This document shows positions 1 to 6,179 of a DNA stretch of 9,998 nt, one piece after another (position 1 is the first letter of the stretch; each line of letters starts with the position of its first letter). Source of the stretch: Eubacterium sp. Lineage in GTDB: Bacteria; Bacillota; Clostridia; Lachnospirales; Lachnospiraceae. The position numbers and the translations under genes are program-made. The stretch spans positions 1 through 9,998 of the forward strand of contig JAILAS010000009.1 in the NCBI GenBank assembly GCA_024681495.1. The letters run 5' to 3'. The notes beneath the pieces are model-generated. The model saw nothing but the letters and a program-made list of their open reading frames with translations. It was not told the origin of the DNA and searched no databases.

Positions 1-1
1 C

Positions 2-1264
2 CTCGGATTCGACAGGTATCCGTTCGGATATTACGCCGAGGACCTCGACGAGCAATACATGGAAAACGTAAAGCAGCTTTTGACCACGGGAGAGCGGTCT
101 CAGAAGTACCTCTACTCCTATTCAGAGTCCGGAGCCCACACGACGGCGGCTGTCGCCATTAAGGATTCCGCCGGAGAAATCGTCGGAATGCTCTGCGTTG
201 AAAAGCCCATGTCTATCCTCGATTCAGCACAGAAGGCGTACCTTACCACCGTGATTGTTATCGGTATTCTGGTGGCTTTGGCCGCAATCGTTCTTTTCAT
301 ATTCATGCTTCGTAGAATCCTCATAAGGCCCCTTATCGAAATTACCGATGAGGCTGAGCGTTTCGCCGAGGGTGGCAAGGAGCCCGTCGAGAATCTTAAG
401 GCCGCTCAGGCAAATAACGAAATAGGAGTCCTGGCCACATCCATTCAGAAGATGGAGCTGGACATTAAGAATTACATAGAGAACCTCACGAAGGTGACGG
501 CAGAGAAGGAGCGCATCGGCGCCGAGCTTAACGTCGCCACCCAGATTCAGGCCGACATGCTGCCCAGAATCTTCCCGGCATTCCCCGAAAGGGACGAGTT
601 CGACATCTACGCCACCATGACACCCGCTAAGGAGGTGGGAGGTGACTTCTACGACTTCTTCATGGTAGACGACGATCATCTCGCCATGGTCATGGCCGAC
701 GTGTCAGGCAAGGGAGTTCCCGCGGCGCTGTTCATGGTGATTGCGAAGACTCTCATAAAGAACCTGTCGCAGTCCAATAAGAACTACTCGCCGGCTGAGG
801 TGCTCGCGGAGGTAAACAATCAGCTCTGCGAGGGTAACGACGCCGAGCTCTTCGTTACGGTATGGCTGGCCATACTCGAGATTTCCACGGGTAAGGGAAT
901 GGCTGCGAACGCAGGACACGAGCATCCCGCCATCAAGAGGGCGGGCGGAGAGTATGAGCTCATCGTCTACAAACACTCGCCCGCAGTAGCCACTATGGAG
1001 GGCCTCCCCTTCAGGGAGCACGAGTTCGAGATGCACAAGGGCGACAGCCTCTTCGTATACACCGATGGCGTGACGGAGGCCACGAATGCCAACGACGAGC
1101 TCTTCGGAAACGATCGTCTGGTCGGCGCGCTTAATAAGAATCCCGACGCAGATCCGGTAGAGCTTTTGAATAACGTGAAGGACAGCATTGACGAGTTTGT
1201 GGCCGAGGCGCCGCAGTTCGACGACATCACGATGCTCTGCCTGGAATACGGTGTGGACAGATAA
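2..1264 (+). CDS. Membrane-anchored HAMP-PP2C (SpoIIE/RsbU-type) serine phosphatase, 5'-truncated by the window edge
   Basis: This is a phosphatase of the RsbU/RsbP/SpoIIE branch of the PP2C family. Such enzymes usually dephosphorylate a STAS-domain anti-anti-sigma factor in a partner-switching pathway. The frame is open from base 2, so the ATG at 59 is probably internal and the true start lies upstream. The visible order is: the end of an extracytoplasmic sensor domain, with a Cache/PAS-like ending (AVAIKDSAGEIVGMLCVEKP); a membrane segment at about 236-310; a HAMP linker at about 311-480; the RsbU-type helix with AxQIQADMLP at about 536-565; then the catalytic domain. Metal-binding motifs are all present: VGGDFYD, MADVSGKG, the NAGHEHP loop, YTDGVTEA and the terminal FDDITML. 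The enzyme therefore looks intact and active. No anti-sigma kinase or STAS antagonist lies in the window, so the target is unknown. The ligand of the sensor domain cannot be judged from the fragment. Confidence 0.92.
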   Translation, partial: LGFDRYPFGYYAEDLDEQYMENVKQLLTTGERSQKYLYSYSESGAHTTAAVAIKDSAGEIVGMLCVEKPMSILDSAQKAYLTTVIVIGILVALAAIVLFIFMLRRILIRPLIEITDEAERFAEGGKEPVENLKAAQANNEIGVLATSIQKMELDIKNYIENLTKVTAEKERIGAELNVATQIQADMLPRIFPAFPERDEFDIYATMTPAKEVGGDFYDFFMVDDDHLAMVMADVSGKGVPAALFMVIAKTLIKNLSQSNKNYSPAEVLAEVNNQLCEGNDAELFVTVWLAILEISTGKGMAANAGHEHPAIKRAGGEYELIVYKHSPAVATMEGLPFREHEFEMHKGDSLFVYTDGVTEATNANDELFGNDRLVGALNKNPDADPVELLNNVKDSIDEFVAEAPQFDDITMLCLEYGVDR

Positions 1265-1287
1265 CGGAATAAAGAGTGATATAAGCT

Positions 1288-1320
1288 GAGCCGGCGGATT
1301 ACCGCCGGCTCTTTCTATGC
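1288..1320. terminator. Intrinsic terminator shared by the convergent phosphatase and lysR genes
   Basis: A perfect 10-bp stem (GAGCCGGCGG at 1288-1297, CCGCCGGCTC at 1302-1311) encloses an ATTA loop. It lies in the 50-base gap between the phosphatase stop (1262-1264) and the lysR stop (1315-1317 on the minus strand). On the plus strand a short interrupted T-run follows (TTTCTATGCTTT). On the minus strand the following bases are less T-rich (AGCTTATATC). It should end phosphatase transcripts well and lysR transcripts at least partly. Confidence 0.8.
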
Positions 1321-2205
1321 TTTGTGAATGAATTCCAGAATTTCGTCGTAGAAGATGTCAGCGGCCTCGTTTGCCCCCTGCCTCCTCCTTACAATGTAGA
1401 GGGGAATCTTCTCAGTGGTATCGAGCTTTCGATATCCCTTCAGGTCGAAGTACCTGCTCCACGGATGGAAGATGAAGCAGCCGCGCCCGCTTTTTATGGC
1501 CGAGAGTATGGAGTCGTGGTTCGGCAGAAGCTCCAGCTCGGGGTAGTAGTCGTTAGAGTGGCAGTGATAGAGCGCCGACTCGCGGATGCTCTCGAGGGAG
1601 TCATTCTCCAGCATGTAGAAGGGCTGCCCGTTGAAGTCGGATAGCTTAAGGTCCTCCTTTCCGGCCACGGGATTTTTCTCCGAGTACAGCACGGAGCCAT
1701 AGCAGATGTTGAAGAGGTTCTCCTCGTATGTCTTGCGGTTCTTGGGCAGGAGCCTCTCGAAGTGCAGCATGATGTCGATCTTCTTGGACCTTAGCCTCGG
1801 CATGAGGCGCTGCAGCGGATAGTTTTCGAAGATAATCTTCACATTCGGATATCTTTGGGCCCACGAGTCCAAAAATTCCGTGATGTGCGGCGCTATCTCC
1901 ACGCCTTCCACCACGCCGACGTGGACGTCTCCGACCTGCATCCCCTCCTCGGCGGCAATGCGCTCCGCCGCCTGCTCGAGCTCCAGGGTGTGCCTCATAA
2001 AGATTTCCTTATATACCTCTCCCGCGTGCGTGAGCCGCAGTGAGTTCTTTTTGCTCCGGTCGAAGAGCTTAACCCCCAGCTCCTTTTCCAGGGACGCAAT
2101 CTGCAGCGACAGCGCGGGCTGCGTGATGTAGAGCTTATTGGCGGCCTTCGTGAAGTTCATTTCCTTCGCCGCCTCGATAAAGTATCTGATCTGCGTGGTA
2201 TTCAT
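1315..2205 (-). CDS. LysR-type transcriptional regulator, divergent from the CoA-transferase operon
   Basis: This 296-residue protein has the usual LTTR length and layout. The N-terminal winged helix-turn-helix (about residues 1-60) contains NFTKAANKLYITQPALSLQI followed by LEKELGVKLFDRS, the hallmark LysR recognition region. A linker helix follows, and from about residue 90 the periplasmic-binding-protein-like effector domain runs to the end. The ATG is preceded by a purine-rich GGGGGAG ribosome binding site, which supports this start. It is divergent from the atoD/atoA-like pair, with a 145-base region between start codons that carries two dyads and both promoters. By the usual LTTR pattern it should repress itself and activate the CoA-transferase genes in response to a small molecule. 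The inducer cannot be read from the sequence; a short-chain acid, ketoacid or CoA-ester-linked metabolite is a guess from context. Confidence 0.93.
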   Translation of the reverse strand: MNTTQIRYFIEAAKEMNFTKAANKLYITQPALSLQIASLEKELGVKLFDRSKKNSLRLTHAGEVYKEIFMRHTLELEQAAERIAAEEGMQVGDVHVGVVEGVEIAPHITEFLDSWAQRYPNVKIIFENYPLQRLMPRLRSKKIDIMLHFERLLPKNRKTYEENLFNICYGSVLYSEKNPVAGKEDLKLSDFNGQPFYMLENDSLESIRESALYHCHSNDYYPELELLPNHDSILSAIKSGRGCFIFHPWSRYFDLKGYRKLDTTEKIPLYIVRRRQGANEAADIFYDEILEFIHKA

Positions 2206-2230
2206 TTGCTCTCCCCCTATCGGTCACGAC

Positions 2231-2264
2231 ATAAGCAATCGCTTATATCATAGCTTTGATATAA
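2231..2264. promoter_or_regulatory. Two overlapping perfect dyads, candidate LysR operator
   Basis: Dyad 1 is ATAAGC-N4-GCTTAT (2231-2246). Dyad 2 is TTATATCA-N6-TGATATAA (2243-2264). Their centres are 15 bp apart. Relative to the predicted CoA-transferase start near 2306 they are centred at about -67 and -52, where LTTR recognition and activation sites usually lie. They also cover the lysR -10 box and start. The arms are AT-rich and perfectly matched, but the spacing is T-N12-A rather than the textbook T-N11-A. Binding by the adjacent LysR is inferred. Confidence 0.6.
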
Positions 2265-2276
2265 CTCATTTGTCAA
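2247..2276 (-). promoter_or_regulatory. lysR promoter
   Basis: On the minus strand TTGACA (2276 to 2271, perfect -35) is followed after 18 bases by TATGAT (2252 to 2247, five of six matches to the -10 consensus). Transcription would begin near 2240, giving a leader of about 35 bases with the ribosome binding site. The -10 lies inside a perfect dyad (2243-2264), which suggests autorepression. Confidence 0.65.
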
Positions 2277-2299
2277 TACGCGACTATGGCGAATACAAT
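2270..2299 (+). promoter_or_regulatory. Promoter of the CoA-transferase operon
   Basis: TTGTCA (2270-2275, five of six matches) and TACAAT (2294-2299, five of six) are separated by 18 bases. Transcription would begin near 2306, giving a leader of about 45 bases. The leader contains a tandem GCGCATC repeat (2326-2339) of unknown meaning just before the ribosome binding site. The -35 overlaps the lysR -35 on the opposite strand. Confidence 0.65.
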
Positions 2300-2350
2300 A
2301 GCTGTAGAGATAAATACGGATTAAGGCGCATCGCGCATCGAGGAGGAGTT

Positions 2351-3022
2351 ATGGAAAACAAATTGACATCCGCAGAGAAAATAAAGTCCCTGTTCTTCGA
2401 CGGGATGGTGCTGGCGGTCGGTGGATTCGCGAGCACGGGAGTCCCCAGGCAGCTCATCGAGCTGGTCATTGAGAGCGGCGTTAAGGACATCACGCTCATA
2501 TCCAACGACCCGGGTGATGTAAATCTTGCACAGGGAAGATTTTATGCAGAAAGAATCGTCAAAAAGGCCATTCATTCCCACGTGGGACTGAATCCTGACT
2601 TCACCAAAGCGGTGGAGGAGGACGGCGTGGAGTACCAGCTTTTCCCCCAGGGAAACCTGGTCGAGAAGATAAGGTGCGGCGGAATCGGCGCGGGAGGCAT
2701 TCTCCTGGACACCGGAATCGGCACCGATCCTATGGTGGAGGACGGCAAGCAGCGCGTCACCATCAACGGCAAGGAGTATCTGGTTGAGGAGGCCATCCGG
2801 GCTGACATTGCCCTCGTGAGAGGGCGCATGTGCGACACCTTCGGAAACATGACCTACCACGGCACCATGGCAAACTACAATCCGGTTATCGCTATGTGTG
2901 GAGACATAACAATTGCGGAGGCGGACTTCATCTGCGATGTCGGCGAGATTCAGCCGGACTTCGTCACCACGCAGGGCATTTTCATTGATTACGTATTGGA
3001 CACCGAGAGGAGGTATATGTGA
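2351..3022 (+). CDS. atoD: CoA-transferase family I, alpha subunit (AtoD/ScoA-like)
   Basis: This is the A subunit of a two-subunit 3-oxoacid/acetate CoA-transferase, which moves CoA between acyl-CoA and a free carboxylic acid in the cytoplasm. The ATG at 2351 follows GAGGAGG at 2339-2345 and gives 223 residues, close to the family's usual 215-230. The open frame continues upstream to 2138, but that extension overlaps lysR and its promoter region and is not credible. Recognisable features are the N-terminal glycine-rich motif (VLAVGGFASTGVP) near residue 20, the GAGGILLDTGIGT loop, the GKQRVTINGKEYLVE segment, and RADIALVRGR followed by CDTFGN and GTMANYNPV. All are typical of AtoD/ScoA. It is followed after one base by the beta subunit, so the pair is co-translated. 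The true substrates (acetoacetate, butyrate, propionate, acetate) cannot be told from sequence, so the symbol denotes the family. Confidence 0.92.
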   Translation: MENKLTSAEKIKSLFFDGMVLAVGGFASTGVPRQLIELVIESGVKDITLISNDPGDVNLAQGRFYAERIVKKAIHSHVGLNPDFTKAVEEDGVEYQLFPQGNLVEKIRCGGIGAGGILLDTGIGTDPMVEDGKQRVTINGKEYLVEEAIRADIALVRGRMCDTFGNMTYHGTMANYNPVIAMCGDITIAEADFICDVGEIQPDFVTTQGIFIDYVLDTERRYM

Positions 3023-3023
3023 T

Positions 3024-3728
3024 ATGGCAGGAGAGAAGAGAGGCGTAAACCATGGAACGGGAAAGATGTTCGAGGACAGACACGCCATAGCCAGGCGCAT
3101 TGCGAAGTTCTTCGTTCCCGGAGACATCATAAACCTCGGTGTGGGCGCACCCCTTCTGGTGGGTGATTATATCGAAGACGGTGTAAGAGTACACTGTGAG
3201 AACGGTTGCATAGGGTGTGGACCCCTTGTAGACGTGGAAAATGACGCCCCCAACGTCAACCACGAATATTATATAAACGCCGGTTCCCAACCATTTAACC
3301 CCCTTCCCGGCGCACTGTTTTTTGATTCGGCTACATCCTATGCTATTATTCGCAGCCGAAAGCTTAAGGCCACGGTCCTCGGATGCTTCGAGGTGGCCGA
3401 AAACGGCGACATGTCGAACTGGTACAGCCCCGGAAAGATCTCCGGAATGGGCGGGGCCATGGATCTGTGCAAGGCACCCATGGTGGTGGTCGCCACCTCC
3501 CAGTGCGACAAGAAGGGCAATTCGAAGCTGGTGAAGAAATGCACATTGCCTCTCACCTGCAGCAGGAAAATATCTTTCGTCGTCACCGAGATGGGAGTCT
3601 ATGAGTTTAAAGACGGAAAGATGTATCTGAATGAAATCCGCGAGGGATACACGATTGACGATATACGGGAGCACACGGATGCTGACTTCGTCGTATCGGA
3701 AGACCTGAAAGAAGGTGTGGTGTATTGA
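3024..3728 (+). CDS. atoA: CoA-transferase family I, beta subunit (AtoA/ScoB-like), catalytic
   Basis: This B subunit carries the catalytic glutamate that forms the glutamyl-CoA thioester intermediate. The ATG at 3024 is one base after the alpha stop and is preceded by GAGAGGAGG inside the end of atoD. The product has 234 residues, slightly longer than the common 215-220 because of an N-terminal extension. The catalytic motif is H-C-E-N-G with Glu59. Downstream come INAGSQPFNPLPGA, the SYAIIR helix, and NWYSPGKISGMGGAMDL, all standard for the family. The first position of the SENG motif is cysteine, and the loop reads CENGCIGC, giving Cys58, Cys62 and Cys65 in a CX3CX2C arrangement around Glu59. 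That is unusual for an enzyme not known to bind metal. The rest of the protein is also cysteine-rich. No further enzyme gene follows before the terminator, so the pathway partners lie elsewhere. Confidence 0.92.
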   Translation: MAGEKRGVNHGTGKMFEDRHAIARRIAKFFVPGDIINLGVGAPLLVGDYIEDGVRVHCENGCIGCGPLVDVENDAPNVNHEYYINAGSQPFNPLPGALFFDSATSYAIIRSRKLKATVLGCFEVAENGDMSNWYSPGKISGMGGAMDLCKAPMVVVATSQCDKKGNSKLVKKCTLPLTCSRKISFVVTEMGVYEFKDGKMYLNEIREGYTIDDIREHTDADFVVSEDLKEGVVY

Positions 3729-3766
3729 CGCGGTCGTCCCATTGGGGCAATATAATATATAAGGGG

Positions 3767-3797
3767 TGCCGGCGCCTTGGTGCGCCGGCAATTTTTT
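3767..3797 (+). terminator. Intrinsic terminator of the CoA-transferase operon
   Basis: A perfect 9-bp GC-rich stem (TGCCGGCGC at 3767-3775, GCGCCGGCA at 3782-3790) has a 6-base loop. After one A it is followed by six T residues. It lies 38 bases after the beta-subunit stop codon. Confidence 0.92.
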
Positions 3798-3812
3798 GCA
3801 GATAGGTTAAAG

Positions 3813-3841
3813 TTGTGTCAAAATTGATTGTGGATTATACT
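3813..3841 (+). promoter_or_regulatory. Candidate promoter of the lipid kinase gene
   Basis: TTGTGT (3813-3818, weak -35) and TATACT (3836-3841, five of six -10 matches) are separated by 17 bases, between the preceding terminator and the kinase start. Transcription would begin near 3848. The -10 is convincing; the -35 matches only TTG. Confidence 0.45.
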
Positions 3842-3886
3842 TTATAGGGCATATCAATTTATCTGGAGTGAGTTTAGGAGGGAGAA

Positions 3887-4945
3887 TTGGTTTACATAAT
3901 CGCGAACAGGAACGCCCGTAAGGGAACTAAAAAAGGCAATGCTGCCGAGCTTTTGACCGCGTTAGACGCCCGGAATATCGAGTATGATGTTCGGTATACA
4001 GAGTATGCCGGGCATGCCAAGGAGCTGGCCCGGGAGATTTCATCGCTCCCCGGCGAGAAGAGGCTCATCGTCATGGGTGGCGACGGCACGGTTAACGAGG
4101 CCATAAACGGAATTGTGGACTTCGATAACACCCTGTTCGGGTACGTGCCGCTGGGATCCGGGGACGATCTGGCGCGGGGGCTCAACATTAAGATGAGCGC
4201 CCTCGAGCGCCTCCTTTTGGTCTCGCAGACAGATGAGGTTACGCCCATGGACCTCGGCGAGCTCATAATTGTCGACGGCAGCAGGGCGGAAGGGACCATC
4301 GAGGCAGAATACCGCTCGGTGGACGGATGCTCCGACGAAGATGAGGACACGGCCTCGACCGGAAGGCTTTATGCCGTGAGCGCCGGAATAGGCATTGACG
4401 CCCTGGTGTGCAAGCAGGTCAATTCTTCGGCTTTAAAGAAGTTTCTCAATAAGTTTGGGCTCGGATCGCTTTCGTACGGGCTGCTGACCGTGAAGAATCT
4501 GTTTACCATGAGGAGCGCGAACGGCAGGATTGTGTATTCAACCGGCGGCAGGAGCGACGACTCGCCGGGGGCCGGCTCTAATTCCCCGATTAATATGGGA
4601 ATCACTCCAATGGTCGTTCCCATAAAGAAGATGATATTCACAGCCGTTATGAATCATCCGTGCGAGGGCGGTGGAGTGCCTATGGCGCCGTTCGCCGACG
4701 CGTTCGACGGCAGGCTCTCGGTGTGCTGCGTGGGCAACGTGTCGCGCCTGCACGCGTTCTTCTGCTTTCCGCTCCTTCTTATCGGAAAGCATAAGATAAT
4801 CAAGTCGTTTAGGCTCTTTAACGCGTCCCGGATAGAAATCGGCATAGACGAGCCCATGGTGGTGCATACGGACGGCGAGTACTGCGGAACAGCCCGGGCG
4901 GTTCGCTTCAGGGCCCATCCCGGAATACTGAAGATGCTGGGGTGA
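3887..4945 (+). CDS. Diacylglycerol/lipid kinase family protein (YegS/DagK-like), TTG start
   Basis: This is a cytoplasmic or peripheral lipid kinase of the DAGK catalytic-domain family. These enzymes phosphorylate diacylglycerol or a related lipid with ATP, often to recycle lipid left by lipoteichoic acid or glycolipid synthesis. The chosen TTG start at 3887 is preceded by AGGAGG (3876-3881) with a 5-base spacer and gives a beta-strand (VYIIANRNARKG) as the first element, as in the family. Motifs are GGDGTVNEAINGI (residues 64-76), the nucleotide loop PLGSGDDLAR (88-97, where most relatives have GxxND), and a C-terminal DGE (329-331) expected at the active site. At 352 residues it is longer than the usual 290-310. 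Two low-complexity segments explain this: an acidic one at about residues 131-158 and a Ser/Gly-rich one near residues 218-236. It is flanked by terminators on both sides and so is transcribed alone. The lipid substrate is unknown. Confidence 0.88.
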   Translation: MVYIIANRNARKGTKKGNAAELLTALDARNIEYDVRYTEYAGHAKELAREISSLPGEKRLIVMGGDGTVNEAINGIVDFDNTLFGYVPLGSGDDLARGLNIKMSALERLLLVSQTDEVTPMDLGELIIVDGSRAEGTIEAEYRSVDGCSDEDEDTASTGRLYAVSAGIGIDALVCKQVNSSALKKFLNKFGLGSLSYGLLTVKNLFTMRSANGRIVYSTGGRSDDSPGAGSNSPINMGITPMVVPIKKMIFTAVMNHPCEGGGVPMAPFADAFDGRLSVCCVGNVSRLHAFFCFPLLLIGKHKIIKSFRLFNASRIEIGIDEPMVVHTDGEYCGTARAVRFRAHPGILKMLG

Positions 4946-5024
4946 TGTGAGCTGGTGATAAATCCATATCGTAGAGACATAATCTGAATCTTAGATTGTA
5001 ATTCACATTGTTGAACATGAACGG

Positions 5025-5059
5025 GATTGCCGGAGATTTTCCGGCAATCTTATTTTTTT
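5025..5059 (+). terminator. Intrinsic terminator downstream of the lipid kinase
   Basis: A perfect 9-bp stem (GATTGCCGG at 5025-5033, CCGGCAATC at 5041-5049) with a 7-base loop is followed by a T-rich tract (TTATTTTTTT). It ends 12 bases before the -35 box of the next operon. Nothing else recognisable was seen in the roughly 80 bases between the kinase stop and this hairpin. Confidence 0.9.
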
Positions 5060-5070
5060 GAAAAAAAGTG

Positions 5071-5118
5071 TTGACATCAAATGATATATCGTGTTAAATA
5101 TAATTGCGTCAAATTGAT
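5071..5118 (+). promoter_or_regulatory. Promoter and possible operator of the OhrR-flavodoxin-flavoprotein operon
   Basis: A perfect TTGACA (5071-5076) follows an A-tract (5060-5067). The best-spaced -10 is TTAAAT (5094-5099, 17-base spacer, four of six matches). A perfect TATAAT also occurs at 5099-5104 but at 22 bases, too far for this -35. An 8-bp palindrome GATATATC (5083-5090) sits between the boxes. An AATT-containing imperfect repeat (5099-5118) lies just downstream. Either could be the regulator's own operator, but neither clearly matches a known OhrR box. Confidence 0.5.
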
Positions 5119-5145
5119 TTAGGATAACCGGAAAGGAGTGACGTA

Positions 5146-5604
5146 ATGGATAAGAAATATTGCGATGCGATGAAGTTGTCGAATCAGCTGTGTTTCCCGC
5201 TGTATGCAGCAGCGCGTAGCGTCACGAGCGAATACACACCCTATCTTAAACCGCTGGGGCTTACCTACACCCAGTACCTGGTCTTCCTGGTTCTCTGGGA
5301 GAAGGATGGTATTCCTGTCGGCGAAATCTGTTCCAGGCTGATGCTTGACAACGGAACGGTTTCTCCCCTTCTTAAAAAGATGGAGAAGGCGGGATATGTT
5401 AGCAGGACCAGGAGCGATAAGGACGATAGGGTTGTGGTTATTTCCCTCACGGACGAGGGAAAGCAGATGCAGGAAAAGGCGAAGGAGATTCCCTTTAAGG
5501 TTGGTGGTTGCGTGAATCTTTCGCCGGAAAAGGGCAGGCAGTTGTACGAGCTTTTGTACGAACTGCTTGGTAAAACCACCGGAGACAATATTGACGGAAA
5601 GTAA
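5146..5604 (+). CDS. MarR-family regulator of the OhrR type, 2-Cys organic-peroxide sensor
   Basis: This 152-residue protein matches OhrR closely. It opens with LSNQLCFPLYAAARSVT, then LGLTYTQYLVFLVLWE, the signature of OhrR where the LCF cysteine is the peroxide-sensing residue (here Cys16; Cys15 in Bacillus OhrR). The winged helix follows: VGEICSRLMLDNGTVSPLLKKMEKAGYV (recognition helix) and TRSDKDDRVVVISLT (wing with the conserved D-x-R). Cys122 falls in the C-terminal helix region where the resolving cysteine of Xanthomonas-type 2-Cys OhrR lies, so an intersubunit disulfide is plausible; Cys6 and Cys62 are also present. The ATG at 5146 follows AAAGGAG (5132-5138). The gene is first in an operon with a flavodoxin and a flavoprotein and presumably represses its own operon until oxidised. 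An ohr peroxidase gene, the classical target, is not in the window. Confidence 0.88.
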   Translation: MDKKYCDAMKLSNQLCFPLYAAARSVTSEYTPYLKPLGLTYTQYLVFLVLWEKDGIPVGEICSRLMLDNGTVSPLLKKMEKAGYVSRTRSDKDDRVVVISLTDEGKQMQEKAKEIPFKVGGCVNLSPEKGRQLYELLYELLGKTTGDNIDGK

Positions 5605-5629
5605 GATACAGACTAACGGAGGTAACATC

Positions 5630-6112
5630 ATGAGTAACGTATTAGTAGCATTTTTTTCAGCGAGCGGAGTGACAGCGGAGGTAGCAAAGTCCATAGCAGC
5701 AGGAGAGAACGCAGATCTCTTTGAGATCAGGCCGGTAGAGCCTTACACTGCGGCGGATCTCGACTGGACCAATAAGGAGTCCCGCAGCACGGTGGAGATG
5801 TCCGATCCCGACTGCAGGCCCGCAGTGGCTGAGAAGGTCGCAGACATGGATAAGTACGACGCTGTTTTCGTGGGATTCCCAATCTGGTGGCAGCGCGAGC
5901 CCAGCGTGGTCGACACCTTCCTTGACAGCTATGACTTCAAGGGAAAGACGATCATTCCCTTCTGCACATCCGGAGGAAATGGTATCGGAAATACGGCCGA
6001 GCGCATCAGCGGTATTGTCGGCGAGGGCGTCAAGGTGGATACCGGAAAGAGGCTCGGCGGAGAGATAAGCGAGTCGGATCTTAAGCTCTGGATGGAAGGA
6101 CTTGGCATTTAA
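5630..6112 (+). CDS. Short-chain flavodoxin (FMN electron carrier)
   Basis: This 160-residue protein of the flavodoxin fold binds FMN and shuttles electrons in the cytoplasm. The phosphate-binding loop is SASGVT (residues 10-15) after the first beta-strand VLVAFF. The second flavin loop region holds VGFPIWW (81-87), with tryptophans that can stack on the isoalloxazine ring. A third loop reads CTSGGNGIGN near residue 115. The segment PYTAADLDWTNKESRS is typical of the clostridial and Bacteroidota flavodoxin branch. The ATG at 5630 follows GGAGG (5618-5622) with a 7-base spacer; the frame extends upstream to 5567 but would overlap the regulator. The gene starts 25 bases after ohrR and is probably co-transcribed with it. 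No specific partner is certain; the next gene's flavoprotein is the obvious candidate reductase. Confidence 0.9.
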   Translation: MSNVLVAFFSASGVTAEVAKSIAAGENADLFEIRPVEPYTAADLDWTNKESRSTVEMSDPDCRPAVAEKVADMDKYDAVFVGFPIWWQREPSVVDTFLDSYDFKGKTIIPFCTSGGNGIGNTAERISGIVGEGVKVDTGKRLGGEISESDLKLWMEGLGI

Positions 6113-6179
6113 AAGGCCCGGGTTGGGCATTAGAACTTGATTTTTGATTTACTATAAAGACGAACAGGAGGTTACGCCT

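Noticed and set aside
2326..2339. Tandem GCGCATC repeat in the CoA-transferase leader as a possible repeat element
   Set aside because: Only two 7-base copies are present, which is easily chance, with no hairpin or known regulatory pattern.
2138..2350. N-terminal extension of the CoA-transferase alpha subunit to the ATG at 2138
   Set aside because: The extension overlaps the start of lysR and the divergent promoters, encodes residues unlike the family, and has no ribosome binding site, whereas the ATG at 2351 has GAGGAGG and begins where AtoD proteins begin.
2913..3023. Start of the beta subunit at 2913, inside the alpha-subunit gene
   Set aside because: It would add 37 residues from the out-of-frame alpha gene. 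The ATG at 3024 has a good ribosome binding site and a normal intergenic junction.
3200..3221. Radical-SAM motif suggested by CX3CX2C in the beta subunit
   Set aside because: The cysteines sit in the catalytic ENG loop of a clear CoA-transferase fold with no radical-SAM barrel. The spacing match is coincidental in family terms, although the cysteines remain notable.
2321..3791. Long minus-strand open frames opposite the CoA-transferase genes (269 residues each)
   Set aside because: They are antisense shadows of well-recognised genes, show no family motifs and arise from codon bias on the other strand.
6113..6179. Promoter or terminator in the gap between flavodoxin and flavoprotein
   Set aside because: The GCCC/GGGC hairpin is only 4 bp with no T-tract, and TATAAA at 6153-6158 has no usable -35 and would start transcription at the ribosome binding site. 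Read-through from the ohrR promoter is simpler.
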